The position numbers and the translations under genes were made by a program. This document shows positions 11,601-26,795 of a stretch of DNA of 64,000 nt, one piece after another (the stretch's first letter is position 1; each line of letters begins with the position of its first letter). The notes under the pieces are model-generated. The model made no database searches and was not told the DNA's origin. It saw only the letters and a list, made by a program, of their open reading frames with translations. Source of the DNA: Ciona intestinalis (lineage: Eukaryota; Chordata; Ascidiacea; Phlebobranchia; Cionidae); NCBI RefSeq assembly GCF_000224145.3, contig NC_020178.2, positions 1,198,986 through 1,262,985 of the forward strand. The letters run 5' to 3'.

Positions 11601-14600
11601 GCCCCTGCTGCTGGCTTAAAGTTTGTGGGTTCGAGGCTTGTCACTGCTACCATTGTGGGCGTGTGTATCTTTGGGTAATACACTTAACGGCAATCGCTCC
11701 AACCCAGTGGTCACTAAACTGTCAGCCATCCATTATATAAAAATGAAAACATAACCTTAAAAGTAATATATATAACCCACAAGTTACATATGTGATAACT
11801 TTTAACTTGTAAGCGGGCACGAAGTGTATGAAACAAAACACCGTGTTATAACAAAAAACAACTGTCGTTGCCCTGTCACATGAGGATAAATAAGTTACAT
11901 ACAAGGTAACACGTAAGCCCGCACGAGGTGTATGATACAGAACACCCGTGTTATTGCGACTGGCATTGCCCTGCTACGTAAGAATATGCAAGTTCAATCA
12001 TTTAACTTTGTGCCAACAGGAAGCTGTCGGTTCCTACCGATGTTATTTTGGTTCAACCCCTATCTCGCTACACTGACTATTCTGGTAGGATTATACATAA
12101 TGTAACTGCTGTGAAGAATCCCAATTCACCAAGAAGTTGTGGAATTGATGGCCAATTGTATGTTATGGGAATCATAGTAAAGTAAGATATACTTGTTATG
12201 TGTTGTCGCAATGCATTATCTATTAAAAATATGTCGCAATGCATTATCTTGGTGGCAACATTTATATATTTTTACAGGTGTTTAAGTAAGTGCATTTTAT
12301 GTCAACAAAACAATAACTTTAACGTGGTTGCACCACTTTTCACAGGTGTTTATATAAGTTAAGTTGTATTTGACCGACACTTCAAAGTTATTGTTTTGTT
12401 GAGACTTTGTAAAACTAGTTGTCAAAAATAAGTTGTATTTGACCGACATTCATTTTTTTCAGAGTCAAGATATCAGGGGTAGAATATAGTTACATAGTTA
12501 AATCAGAAACCCCTAAGAATGTGAATGTAAAACTATATAGTCCCCACCATTATGGGCTCATACGTGTCTATGACCAGACAGAGGAGATTGTTTGTCCAAC
12601 CTGGATGGATGTAAGAGGTATGTATGGTCACAATTATGATTAGATGTACAGATTTTCAATGGTTGTATTTTAATATTGTTGACGTATGCAATCCATTAGT
12701 GATCACTGGGTTGAAGCAATGTCAATTAGGTGTCTTTCCCAAAGACACACACACTTATCATTATCCAGCATTGAACCCGGTATCTTATGGTTATAATACA
12801 TGTGCCTAACCACTAAGCCATGGTGATAGATTTTGTCAACATATTACTTTAAACCAGCATTTCTTAAACTGGGGTAAATTTAGCTACCAATTGAAATCCA
12901 CATCAGTTGACGGGACAGAAAAATTGTGCCAGTTGTAGTACTTTATCAGACATTAAACAATTCATTGCCAAAACCAGACGTTAAACACAAGCGAAAACAA
13001 GCGTATCCGTTGCAATAATTATAACTGATGTAATTAGTTGTTTTCGCTTTTTAATAAATCAGTGGCATATTACATACTGGGGGTAAATCTGATAAGCACC
13101 TTTGTTAAAAGGGTAAAGCATACCAAAAAGAACCACTTCTTTAGACACTGTTTGTATTTTAGCAATACTTAGCACCCTAGACAAGATTTGAACCCAGTAT
13201 CCAAGCAACATGATTTTATTTCCAGAGATATTCCATCGTTATTACAACCTTTACCCAATCATGTGGAAGAATAAGATTATTAACCTTCGATCATATGATG
13301 AAGTGCGGAGAAATTTTAAGATGTTGCAAATCTCAATGTTTGAGAGGGATTTTGATAACGCAAGGTAGGGTAATGATCATTATTGTGGTTAACAATGCAT
13401 TAACAACAACAACGTTACATACGTGGTAATATGTAAGAGGTCATGACATGTATGAAACAATCTAAACAGATAATTTGTCTTCAGGCTTAAAAAAGTTCCA
13501 TTTATTTATAAAAATAATAACAATCACCAACAAAGTTACGTACGTGGTAATTCATAAGCTGGCACGTGGTGTATAAACACCCGTGTTATAATGACTCGTT
13601 GCCCCCCTACAAGGATAAATAAGTTTCATTCATTTTATTAAGTTGCAATCTTTTATAATGTTACTTGTTGTCAAATAATGTTGCTTGTTACATAACAACG
13701 CATGATTATGACAGATACATGCCAGCTTCACGTGATTTATCGCTGAGTAAGCAAAAATTAATCTGGAACTGGATGCAATGTGGAATGAAGTATGGGAATG
13801 AAACTGAAGGTATGTAGGCAGCGGGCCTTAAAATCTAGTGAGGTCCATGCAGTAGTACCCTGTGTGTTGGTGTAATGAGCCAACACTAGGTTATATCTTG
13901 GGTATGATGGCCTAGAACTCTNNNNNNNNNNNNNNNNNNNNNNNNNNNNNNNNNNNNNNNNNNNNNNNNNNNNNNNNNNNNNNNNNNNNNNNNNNNNNNN
14001 NNNNNNNNNNNNNNNNNNNNNNNNNNNNNNNNNNNNNNNNNNNNNNTATATAGAACCCACAAGTTACATATGTGATAACTTTTAACTTGTAAGCGGGCAC
14101 GAAGTGTATGAAACAAAACACCGTGTTATAACAAAAAACAACTGTCGTTGCCCTGTCACATGAGGATAAATAAGTTACATACAAGGTAACACGTAAGCCC
14201 GCACGAGGTGTATGAAACAGAACACCCGTGTTATTGCGACTGGCATTGCCCCGCTACGTAAGAATATGCAAGTTCAATCATTTAACTTTGTGCCAACAGG
14301 AAGCTGTCGGTTCCTACCGATGTTATTTTGGTGCAACCCCTATCTCGCTACACTGACTATTCTGGTAGGATTATACATAATGTAACTGCTGTGAAGAATC
14401 CCAATTCACCAAGAAGTTGTGGAATTGATGGCCAATTGTATGTTATGGGAATCATATTAAAGTAAGATATACTTGTTATGTGTTTGAAAAAATATGTCAC
14501 AATGTATTATCTTGGTGGCAACATTTATATATTTTTACAGGTGTTTAAGTAAGTGCATTTTATGTCAACAAAACAACTTTAACGTGGTTGCACCACTTTT

Positions 14601-17600
14601 CACAGGTGTTTATATAAGTTAAGTTGTATTTGACCGACACTTTAGTATTTTTGACAACTAGTTTTCAATGTGTCAACAAAACTATAACCTTAAATTGGTT
14701 TCAGCACTTTTCACAGGTGTTTATATAAGTTAAGTTGTATTTGGCCGACACTTCAGTATTTTTGACAACTAGTTTTACAAAGTGTCAACAAAACAATAAC
14801 TTTGAATGGGTTGCACCACTTTTCACAGGTGTTAATATAAGTTAAGTTGTATTTGACCGACATTTCAGTATTTTTGACAACTGGTTTTCAATGTGTCAAC
14901 AAAACTATAACCTTAAATTAGTTGCAGCACTTTTCACAGGTGTTTATATAAGTTAAGTTGTATTTGGCCGACACTTCAGTATTTTTGACAACTAGTTTTA
15001 CAAAGTGTCAACAAAACAATAACTTTGAATGGGTTGCACCAAATTTTACAGGTGTTTATATAGGTTGTATTTTGTAAGGGTAATGGGCCAACTGTGGCCT
15101 AACTCTCTTGTTCTTAACAAGAACCTCACCCATACAGAATATAAGTTGTATTTGACCGACATTCATTTTTTTCAGAGTCAAGATATCAGGGGTAGAATAT
15201 AGTTACATAGTTAAATCAGAAACCCCTAAGAATGTGAATGTAAAACTATATAGTCCCCACCATTATGGGCTCATACGTGTCTATGACCAGACAGAGGAGA
15301 TTGTTTGTCCAACCTGGATGGATGTAAGAGGTATGTATGGTCACAATTATGATTAGATGTACAGATTTTCAATGGTTGTATTTTAATATTGTTGACGTAT
15401 GCAATCCATTAGTGATCACTGGGTTGAAGCAATGTCAATTAGGTGTCTTACCCAAAGACACACACACTTATCATTATCCAGCATTGAACCCGGTATCTTA
15501 TGGTTATAATACATGTGCCTAACCACTAAGCCATGGTGATAGATTTCGTCAACATATTACTTTAAACCAGCGGTTCTTAAACGGGGGTAAATTTAGCTAC
15601 CAATTGAAATCCACATCAGTTGACGAGACAGAAAAATTGTGCCAGTTGTAGTACTTTACCAGACATTAAACAATTCATTGCCAAAAAAATAGCACATCTG
15701 TTGGGTTAAATGTAACTGATGTAATTAGTTGCTTTTCGCTTTTTAGTAAATGAGCGACATATTACATATTAGGGGGTAAATCTGAGATAAGCACCTTTGT
15801 TAAAAGGGTAAAGCATACCAAAAAGAACCACTTCTTTAGACACTGTTTGTATTTTAGCAATACTTAGCACCCTAGACAAGACTTGAACCCAGTATCCAAG
15901 CAACATGATTTTATTTCCAGAGATATTCCATCGTTATTACAACCTTTACCCAATCATGTGGAAGAATAAGATTATTAACCTTCGATCATATGATGAAGTG
16001 CGGAGAAATTTTAAGATGTTGCAAATCTCAATGTTTGAGAGGGATTTTGATAACGCAAGGTAGGGTAATGATCATTATTGTGGTTAACAATGCATTAACA
16101 ACAACAACGTTACATACGTGGTAATATGTAAGAGGTCATGACATGTATGAAACAATCTAAACAGATAATTTGTCTTCAGGCTTAAAAAAGTTCCATTTAT
16201 TTATAAAAATAATAACAATTACCCACAAAGTTACGTACGTGGTAATTCATAAGCTGGCACGTGGTGTATAAACACCCGTGTTATAATGACTCGTTGCCCC
16301 CCCCTACAAGGATAAATAAGTTTCATTCATTTTATTAAGTTGCAATCTTTTATAATGTTACTTGTTGTCAAATAACGTTGCTTGTTACATAACAACGCAT
16401 GATTATGACAGATACATGCCAGCTTCACGTGATTTATCGCTGAGTAAGCAAAAATTAATCTGGAACTGGATGCAATGTGGAATGAAGTATGGCAATGAAA
16501 CTGAAGGTATGTAGGCAGTGGGCCTTAAAATCTAGTGAGGTCCATGTAGTAGTACCCTGTGTGTTGGTGTAATGAGCCAACATTGGGTTATATCTTGGGT
16601 CTGATGGTTTAGAACTCTAGAACCTTAACACACATTATATAGAAGTGTATGTTACCTAATTTATGGTATAAATTGACAGTGAGCATGAGGTGTATGAATA
16701 TGTCTGCTGTAAAAGAAGACACCTATGTTATAACTTAACAGTGAGTATGAGGTGTATGAATACACCACGTGTGTCTGGTGTATAAGAAGACACCCATGTT
16801 ATAACTTGACAGTGAGCATGAGGTGTATGAATACGCCATGTGTATCTGGTGTATTAGAAGACACCCATGTTATAACTTGACAGTGAGCATGTGTATCTGG
16901 TGTATTAGAAGACACCCATGTTATAACTCAACAGTGAGCATGGGGTGTATGAATACACCATGTGTGTCTGGTGTGAGCATGAGATAGATAAATAAACCAT
17001 TACAAACTGTTTCATTTCAGATGCATTATACAATACTTGCCAACATTTTGACTCCAACCTCAAAACATTGAAGCTTCTTCTACAAAAAGCTGTGTTCCTT
17101 GAGCTAACCACAATCCCCCCATATTTCACTGCATGGTTAAGTTTACAAACTGAATATGCAAGGAATCTTAAAGTAGCTAATGTCCTCAAATCAATCTACA
17201 CTGAAGAGATGCTTCATATGTCACTTGCCGCAAACTTTCTTAACTCAGTAAGTTGATGCTTAACTACAAACATAGGTTAATGGTTGCACAATCTGTATAC
17301 AAGGGTACTGGGTTCAAATCCTGTCTAGGAGACTAAGGAGACTTTCTATTAAATAGAGACTGACGATGCCATTTAAGCGAAATATATTTCTCAGTTACCA
17401 TCAGTGGTTGGTCTTGGTTTTTGTTGGTTACGTTTACAAAATACCAGATCATTAGGAGGCCAAGAATTAGTAAAATACCAACACCTAATACCTACAGTTC
17501 TTCTGCCTAGTGGTGAGCAAGTATGCCTCTAGCCCAGAGGTTATAGATTCAAGGCTTAACGTTGCTACCATTGTAATCATGTCTGTGACCTTTGTCAAGA

Positions 17601-20257
17601 CACTTAACAGTAATTGCTCCAACCTTGGGGTTTCTTGTGGGTTGTCTAAATTGTCATACCACCTGTCTTCTATTATATATGGTTGCCCTGTTACCCTGAA
17701 AAAATTGGTTACATTTGTTTTATAATTCACATTGATAACTTTTAAAACAAATCAAATGAGAGCAATTACTGTTATTTATACCTTTTAAAGTTTTTATATA
17801 AATAATGAAAAAATCAAAACAAATATTTATACTTTTCAGATATATAATGAAAAGTACAAAACAAATATTTTTAATTTCCAGATAGGTGGAACAGTGAAGC
17901 TTGTAGACTTGGAGAGAATNCCTGTGTGNNNNNNNNNNNNNNNNNNNNNNNNNNNNNNNNNNNNNNNNNNNNNNNNNNTGTAATGGCGTATAGCACATAA
18001 CTTGTTAGTAGTAATGTAATGGCGTATACCACATAACTTGTTAGTAGTAATGTAATGGCGTATACCACATAACTTGTTAGTAGTAATGTAATGGCGTATA
18101 GCACATAACTTGTTAGTAGTAATGTAATGGCGTATACCACATAACTTGTTAGTAGTAATGTAATGGCATATACCACATAACTTGTTAGTAGTAATGTAAT
18201 GGCGTATACCACATAACTTGTTAGTAGTAATGTAATGGCGTATAGCACATAACTTGTTAGTAGTAATGTAATGGCGTATAGCACATAACTTGTTAGTAGT
18301 AATGTAATGGCGTATACCACATAACTTGTTAGTAGTAATGTAATGGCGTATACCACATAACTTGTTAGTAGTAATGTAATGGCGTATAGCACATAACTTG
18401 TTAGTAGTAATGTAATGGCGTATACCACATAACTTGTTAGTAGTAATGTAATGGCGTATACCACATAACTTGTTAGTAGTAATGTAATGGCGTATAGCAC
18501 ATAACTTGTTAGTAGTAATGTAATGGCGTATAGCACATAACTTGTTAGTAGTAATGTAATGGCGTATAGCACATAACTTGTTAGTAGTAATGTAATGGCG
18601 TATAGCACATAACTTGTTAGTAGTAATGTAATGGCGTATAGCACATAACTTGTTAGTAGTAATGTAATGGCGTATACCACATAACTTGTTAGTAGTAATG
18701 TAATGGCGTATAGCACATAACTTGTTAGTAGTAATGTAATGGCGTATACCACATAACTTGTTAGTAGTAATGTAATGGCATATACCACATAACTTGTTAG
18801 TAGTAATGTAATGGCGTATAGCATATCCCCCTGGGATATACCACATTACCTGTTAGTAATTATCTCATTGGCTATGTTTTCAGTTCTATATAAGTTAAGT
18901 TCTACAATGCATCATGTCTGTAGACAAGTGATTAGGCTCACAAAATGGGCCAATCCTGGCCTGAAACCCAGGACACATGGTGTGCCACCCTGTCGGACCT
19001 TATCCACATAGAATAGAATGGAAGGCCACATTTGGCTTATATGTCAATATTACTAGTTATATTCTTTATTTATTTCAGGATTTATTTGAAATAGTTGGTT
19101 TATGGAAGATGCTCCCTACTGCCTCTGGTGACCAATTTACAGCCAACATGGACCAGCTGATCAAAGAATATGAAACACAATATCAGGATGTCAGTGACAA
19201 CCACGAAACTTTAGATGCCACGGAAAAGTTACAACTTCTAGAGAAGTGGCGCACTATAATGGGAAAGGCAAAGAAATTGACACTCAACACTAAGGATCCT
19301 GTTAATTCAGTTGGTGCTTTATATTTAGAGATTCTATTTCTTACTGTTTCTCTGGAGTCGTGCGCTAAAATTGATGGGTTAAACAATAAAGGGCCTGGAA
19401 CTATATTTGTAGGCGATCCAATTAAACAGTTGAATATGTCGTATTGGTATAATCCCGTGAAGAAAAGTAAATTAGAGGAAGAAATTGCTTTTTGGAACAC
19501 TGAGATGTCAAAAGAAGAACTTGTCCTCAACGAAAGACAAACAAGTTTCAAGATCCAGAGAGTTGAGCGAGATTCTTTTCCGCCAGCATCAGATCTTGTC
19601 TCTCCTCTTTTCCCCATCACTGATCTTAAGTCTGCCATTCAAGGGGTTGTTGAGATCATTTATCAGGGTGAAGGGGGAAGTCCATGTTCACCCTTTAAGT
19701 CAGCCAAGCCTGGTGGATCTCTGTCACTCCAGACTTCTCATTATGTGAGGTTCATGGAGATTGTACAAGGTCGGAAGTTGGTTCAAATGAAAAGACCATC
19801 GGTTGACAGTGGGATATCATGTTTGAACCTCACACTTTTCGACTGTCCAAACAAACTCAAAAGTGATGAAGCGTTCTGCTTTGCAGGGGATGAAATAGCA
19901 TTTTATGAAGATGGTGTATGGCCAATTATAAAGAACCCCACTACAACCATGTACAAACCAGGGACAGATGCTCATTTACACAACTATCAATTCAACTTGC
20001 ACTACACCTCATTACTAAAATGTTTAGAGACCTCATTCAGCGGGAACCCCGCTGAAATGCAATGGTGCATGAGCTACATGCACGATATGATAATCACCGG
20101 AAAACTTTTAGTTCAAACACCTCTAGATGCCACTAGAGAAACAATAACACCACACAAACCATGCAATAAGTGCCACGGCACGCCCACATGGACATTTATA
20201 AGACCTCAGAACGAAAGAGATGGATTATTGTATGAACAGGTTCCACAAAGTCAGTGA
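5687..20257 (+). CDS. Secreted TSP1 + VioB/RebD-like ferritin-domain protein, copy 2
   Basis: Exons: 5687-5753 (ATG, hydrophobic signal peptide MNSSYLLDIVFAFGVV), 6092-6235 (thrombospondin type 1 domain, WSTWSSCSVTCGSG), 6566-6744, 7515-7668, 8567-8765, 9294-9427, 9783-9984, 10490-10723, 11325-11528, 12020-12181, 12463-12617, 13226-13364, 13715-13809, 17021-17247, 17882 into the gap at 17929, and 19079-20257. Phases agree at every junction that can be tested. The predicted protein is about 1218 residues if the gapped exon has copy 1's length of 61 codons. Bacterial VioB is about 1000. After the TSP1 domain comes an N-terminal region with the family's WPRINFSG start (VioB FPRIHFRG), WNTVGTGHV, and AGRLLVRPA (VioB AGRLLRPRQ), then YYNLYPIM, YMPASRDLS and the ferritin-like domain (YTEEMLHM). 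Bacterial relatives couple two imino-indolepyruvate molecules made by an amino acid oxidase (VioA/RebO). The substrate here is unknown, and no oxidase gene is in the window. Exons 12020-13809 are repeated at 14300-16506 behind a gap, probably as the other haplotype. Confidence 0.85.
6092..6235 (+). other. Exon encoding a thrombospondin type 1 (TSP1) domain
   Basis: A single 48-residue exon of VioB-like copy 2. It shows the WxxW start (WSTW), CSVTCG, the basic strand TRRWKC, and closing cysteines in KPCFPEFC, giving six cysteines as in group 1 TSP1 repeats. It enters and leaves in phase 1, so it is a symmetric, shuffle-capable exon. It directly follows the signal-peptide exon. TSP1 domains bind glycans and matrix proteins outside the cell, which supports secretion of the enzyme-like part. 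Confidence 0.92.
8014..8500 (+). repeat. 97-bp tandem repeat (array of about five units)
   Basis: The string acattgtata recurs at 8014, 8111, 8208, 8305 and 8402, exactly 97 bases apart. Each unit contains gtgaggtcctacagtgaggc, gggacctgggatttaggcc and cattctattctatatggg. The array lies in the intron 7669-8566 of VioB-like copy 2. The same unit occurs in tandem at 41265-41790 and singly or in pieces near 18930-19010, 23430-23610, 34575-34640, 38590-38800, 51235-51400 (inverted) and 62460-62600. Confidence 0.93.
8817..9110 (-). repeat. Dispersed short repeat family (three degenerate copies)
   Basis: Three adjacent copies of a roughly 110-130 bp element whose plus-sense consensus runs from taacttatttatcctcg through ggcaacgacagtcgttat, aacacgggtgttctgtttc and atacacctcgtgcc to cttacaagttaccacgtatg. 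Here it is inverted. It is the commonest dispersed element in the window. Other copies in introns and intergenic DNA include about 6245-6385, 7130-7260, 7755-7860, 9460-9700, 11765-11960, 13500-13630, 22090-22205, 22530-22690, 22990-23110, 25630-25790, 46045-46140, 47805-47950 and 59380-59640. No tRNA-type A and B boxes are evident, so it is more like a MITE than a SINE. Confidence 0.75.
11068..11272. mobile_element. Non-autonomous inverted-repeat transposon (MITE) of about 205 bp
   Basis: Left end gagccatagaaaccccgagt and right end ttgggctacttggtgttttt are imperfect inverted repeats of about 27 bp. Internal sequence matches, in inverted orientation, the larger element at 36160-36612 (gcaaaagtggtgactttg). 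It lies in the intron 10724-11324 of VioB-like copy 2. No transposase is present. Confidence 0.65.
12300..12460 (+). repeat. 111-bp family repeat with internal inversion (haplotype A)
   Basis: One unit of the roughly 111 bp family expanded at 14561-15070. Its second half (aaagttattgttttgttgag ... actagttgtcaaaaata) is the reverse complement of the unit's normal end (tatttttgacaactagt). The inverted half is absent from the right copy, so the two copies differ in both copy number and structure here. Confidence 0.7.
12665..12830 (-). repeat. tRNA-derived SINE-like element (minus strand)
   Basis: Read on the minus strand it starts with ccatggcttagtggttaggc, an A-box-like segment, followed by ataccgggttcaatgctgg, which contains a B-box (GGTTCAA). 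It ends in the family tail ccagtgatcactaatggatt. The allelic copy is at about 15378-15540. Related elements are at 11600-11730, 17505-17685, 32130-32350, 34700-34870, 42200-42345, 44615-44765 and 62328-62465. Confidence 0.72.
13922..14046. other. Assembly gap (125 N) inside VioB-like copy 2
   Basis: An unsequenced run separating the two near-identical blocks 11765-13920 and 14047-16617. The sequence on each side overlaps the other by more than 2 kb, so the gap may have negative true length. Confidence 0.95.
14047..16617 (+). other. Right copy of the duplicated block (probable haplotype B)
   Basis: Exons 14300-14461, 15176-15330, 15921-16059 and 16412-16506 repeat those at 12020-13809 with the same lengths (162, 155, 139, 95). 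One visible coding difference is ATATTA against ATAGTA before the donor at 14461. If both sets were spliced in series, the exon ending at 13809 (phase 1) would join one needing phase 2 at 14300. That breaks the frame, so the sets are better read as alternatives. Confidence 0.8.
14561..15070 (+). repeat. 111-bp tandem repeat (about 4.5 units)
   Basis: tgtcaacaaaac recurs at about 14561, 14671, 14787, 14896 and 15007, giving a unit near 111 bp. Each unit carries cttttcacaggtgtttatat and gtatttttgacaactagttt. It is expanded in this copy and nearly single in the left copy, so it is a length-variable intronic minisatellite. Two related units sit in the first intron of the Polycomb-like gene at 37850-38115. 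Confidence 0.88.
16676..16980 (-). repeat. 71-bp minisatellite array (array 3)
   Basis: Four to five partly degenerate copies of the 71 bp unit, in the same orientation as array 2. It lies just before the ferritin-domain exon 17021-17247 of VioB-like copy 2. In copy 1 the comparable array lies after that exon, so the arrays are not simply inherited from the gene duplication. Confidence 0.9.
17505..17685 (+). repeat. tRNA-derived SINE-like element
   Basis: Plus-sense copy with the A-box-like start cctagtggtgagcaagtatg, a B-box-like ttatagattcaaggcttaac, and the family body gctaccattgtaatcatgtc and caagacacttaacagtaatt. It ends near ggttgtctaaattgtcatac. It lies in the intron 17248-17881 of VioB-like copy 2. 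Confidence 0.65.
17979..18832 (+). repeat. 36-bp satellite, about 23.5 units
   Basis: The unit tgtaatggcgtatagcacat plus aacttgttagtagtaa repeats every 36 bases from 17979, alternating between a gcgtatagc and a gcgtatacc form. It begins directly after a 50-base N run that cuts the exon starting at 17882, so the gap was probably caused by a longer array. Because 36 is a multiple of three, two minus-strand frames stay open for over 300 codons. These are not genes. Confidence 0.97.
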
Positions 20258-21282
20258 TCAACAACAACATATGTACTATTATGTAGGAATAGATTAATTT
20301 ATGAAGTTTAGTTGAAAATACTATATATATGTAACGATATGGGTGCTTGTGGTACATGCTAGGCTAATTTTAAAGCAGGGGTGACATTATACATTTGAGC
20401 AGCCTAGTTTTAAACACTATGACCCTGCTGTTAGGTGTCGATACACACAAGCAGAGCCAAAGTATATTGCATTCACCACATTAATCAATGAGGTTCCCTA
20501 TGTTTGACTACTAAAAGTGTAACTGTATTTTAACAATGTCACCCTAGATTTTACCCTGCTGTTAGGTGTCTATACAAACAAGCAGAGCCAAAGTATATTG
20601 CATTCACCACATTAATCAATGAGGTTCCCTATGTTTGACTACTAAAAGTGTAACTGTATTTTAACAATGTCACCCTAGATTTTACCCTGCTGTTAGGTGT
20701 CTATACACACAAGCAGGGCCAAAGTATATTGCACTCACCACATTAATCAATGAGGTTTCCTATGTCTGACAACTATGTGTCTGCACTTGAATTTTCATGG
20801 ATTTTGTTAAACACGATATACTGCATGGGTGTGTTTATTAACATTGCACTGAGCACAGAATAAATGGTTGTATTTTTACTCGCATGTTTATAAAGCACAG
20901 TGTTTGTTTCTAGATTAGCCGATTTCTAGTTCAGTTTCTAGATTAGCAATTTATTTTCATTTTTTAGCATTAATATAAGCTGTATGGTGTAAAAGTTGTA
21001 ATATATTCATATTTTTTCACAGAAAACAGCACCAAAGAACTGTTCAAAAGAGCACAATGTGTTTTAAACGTGTAAAACTGTAAATCAAGTATTATAATGC
21101 AAAAACAAGTTACAATTTAGATATGGGGCTTTTTGTGTGCCATTTTTGGCCCTCCAATATTATAAGTTATAATATTATTCCATGGCATCTTAGTACAATA
21201 CTGTAGATTTGGCAGCTTAGGAAATTTTGATATGACTGCAATATACTTTTAAAGGAGATTTAGAATGATTGCGATTGTTTAA
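20258..21282. other. Intergenic region with 131-bp family repeats
   Basis: Convergent 3' flanks of VioB-like copy 2 (plus) and the ALDH gene (minus). About three copies of the 131 bp repeat family (ttaccctgctgttaggtgtc ... caatgaggttccctatg) lie at roughly 20420-20780. The rest is AT-rich without recognisable exons. Confidence 0.75.
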
Positions 21283-26032
<4,750 letters not shown>

Positions 26033-26585
26033 TTTACCTAACTTTGCTTCTATGAAGAAATTTATTTACAATTAATTTGTAAGGCTTACTACTTAAAGTA
26101 AAATATTAACATGTTTAAGCATGAATTGCAGAACGGCGGACAAAACGTTGAAATAAAATTAACGTTTTATATATACACCAAAACAGCCAAAAATAATTTA
26201 CATTTAAACATCATTTGCTTCAATAGATATACATACACAGATATGGAGCAGGCATTGTGTTACATTGCATGGACAAACAAACGCAAAAGCAGAATTAATA
26301 TTTTATAAAACTAAAACACTTTAGAAAACCAAATAATTATTGACCCAATAATCGTACAAGGCCAAACTCCAACACTTATCTAATAAAGTCCAATCTATTT
26401 TATGAGCAAAACATTGTCCTCTATTTTATACATGTAAAACGGTTGTTAAAATTTCAATTTATATAATTAATAAACCTAAATGACTTTGTTTACCACCACA
26501 CAATAACCAAATTAACAAATTTAAAAGTCCATATTTTTATACAGTTGACAAAGTTCTGTGAGAAAATCAGTTGATATCCTTCCAT

Positions 26586-26795
26586 TTATTTTTTACTTGT
26601 AGAAGCCCCACCACCACTGGCTGCGGCCTCTTTGCTTGCTTGTTTAGCTTGTTGTTTTTGCCTCATAATATCAGCGTCTCTTTCCATGCGCTTTGTTTTA
26701 GACGCCCCGCTCTCTTTACTTTTGCCCTTCGCTAATTCTTGTTGTTTCTTCAAGTTTTTGGCTCTGGCGAGTTCTCTCTGGTTTCCACGGGTCAT
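26586..26795 (-). CDS. SERF2: SERF / 4F5-family small basic protein
   Basis: One open frame of 69 residues starting [20 protein letters not shown], the hallmark start of SERF (small EDRK-rich factor) proteins; human SERF2 is 59 residues. The rest is rich in Lys, Glu, Arg, Ala and Ser ([14 protein letters not shown]), with an Ala/Gly/Ser tail. SERF proteins are disordered, bind amyloidogenic proteins and nucleic acid, and speed amyloid assembly in model animals. No intron interrupts it here. The gene lies 554 bases upstream of the ALDH start on the same strand and is divergent from the Golgi pH regulator gene. SERF1 and SERF2 cannot be separated from this sequence; the symbol marks the family. 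Confidence 0.92.
   Translation of the reverse strand: MTRGNQRELARAKNLKKQQELAKGKSKESGASKTKRMERDADIMRQKQQAKQASKEAAASGGGASTSKK

Larger units (their letters stand above)
11765..13920 (+). other. Left copy of a duplicated 2.2-2.6 kb block (probable haplotype A)
   Basis: This stretch matches 14047-16617 almost base for base, apart from the length of a repeat array near 12300-12440. It includes four exons (12020-12181, 12463-12617, 13226-13364, 13715-13809). It ends exactly at the N run 13922-14046, and the right copy starts exactly after it. That pattern suggests two overlapping contig ends from different alleles. Confidence 0.8.

Noticed and set aside
17836-18846. Minus-strand open frames of over 300 codons with a 12-residue repeat
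   Set aside because: They follow a 36 bp satellite whose length is a multiple of three. Two overlapping frames are open, with no start context, splice signals or domain.
26033-26585. SERF and ALDH9 as a tunicate operon
   Set aside because: They are on the same strand, but the 553-base spacing is much larger than typical tunicate operon spacing and no trans-splice evidence can be read from DNA alone.
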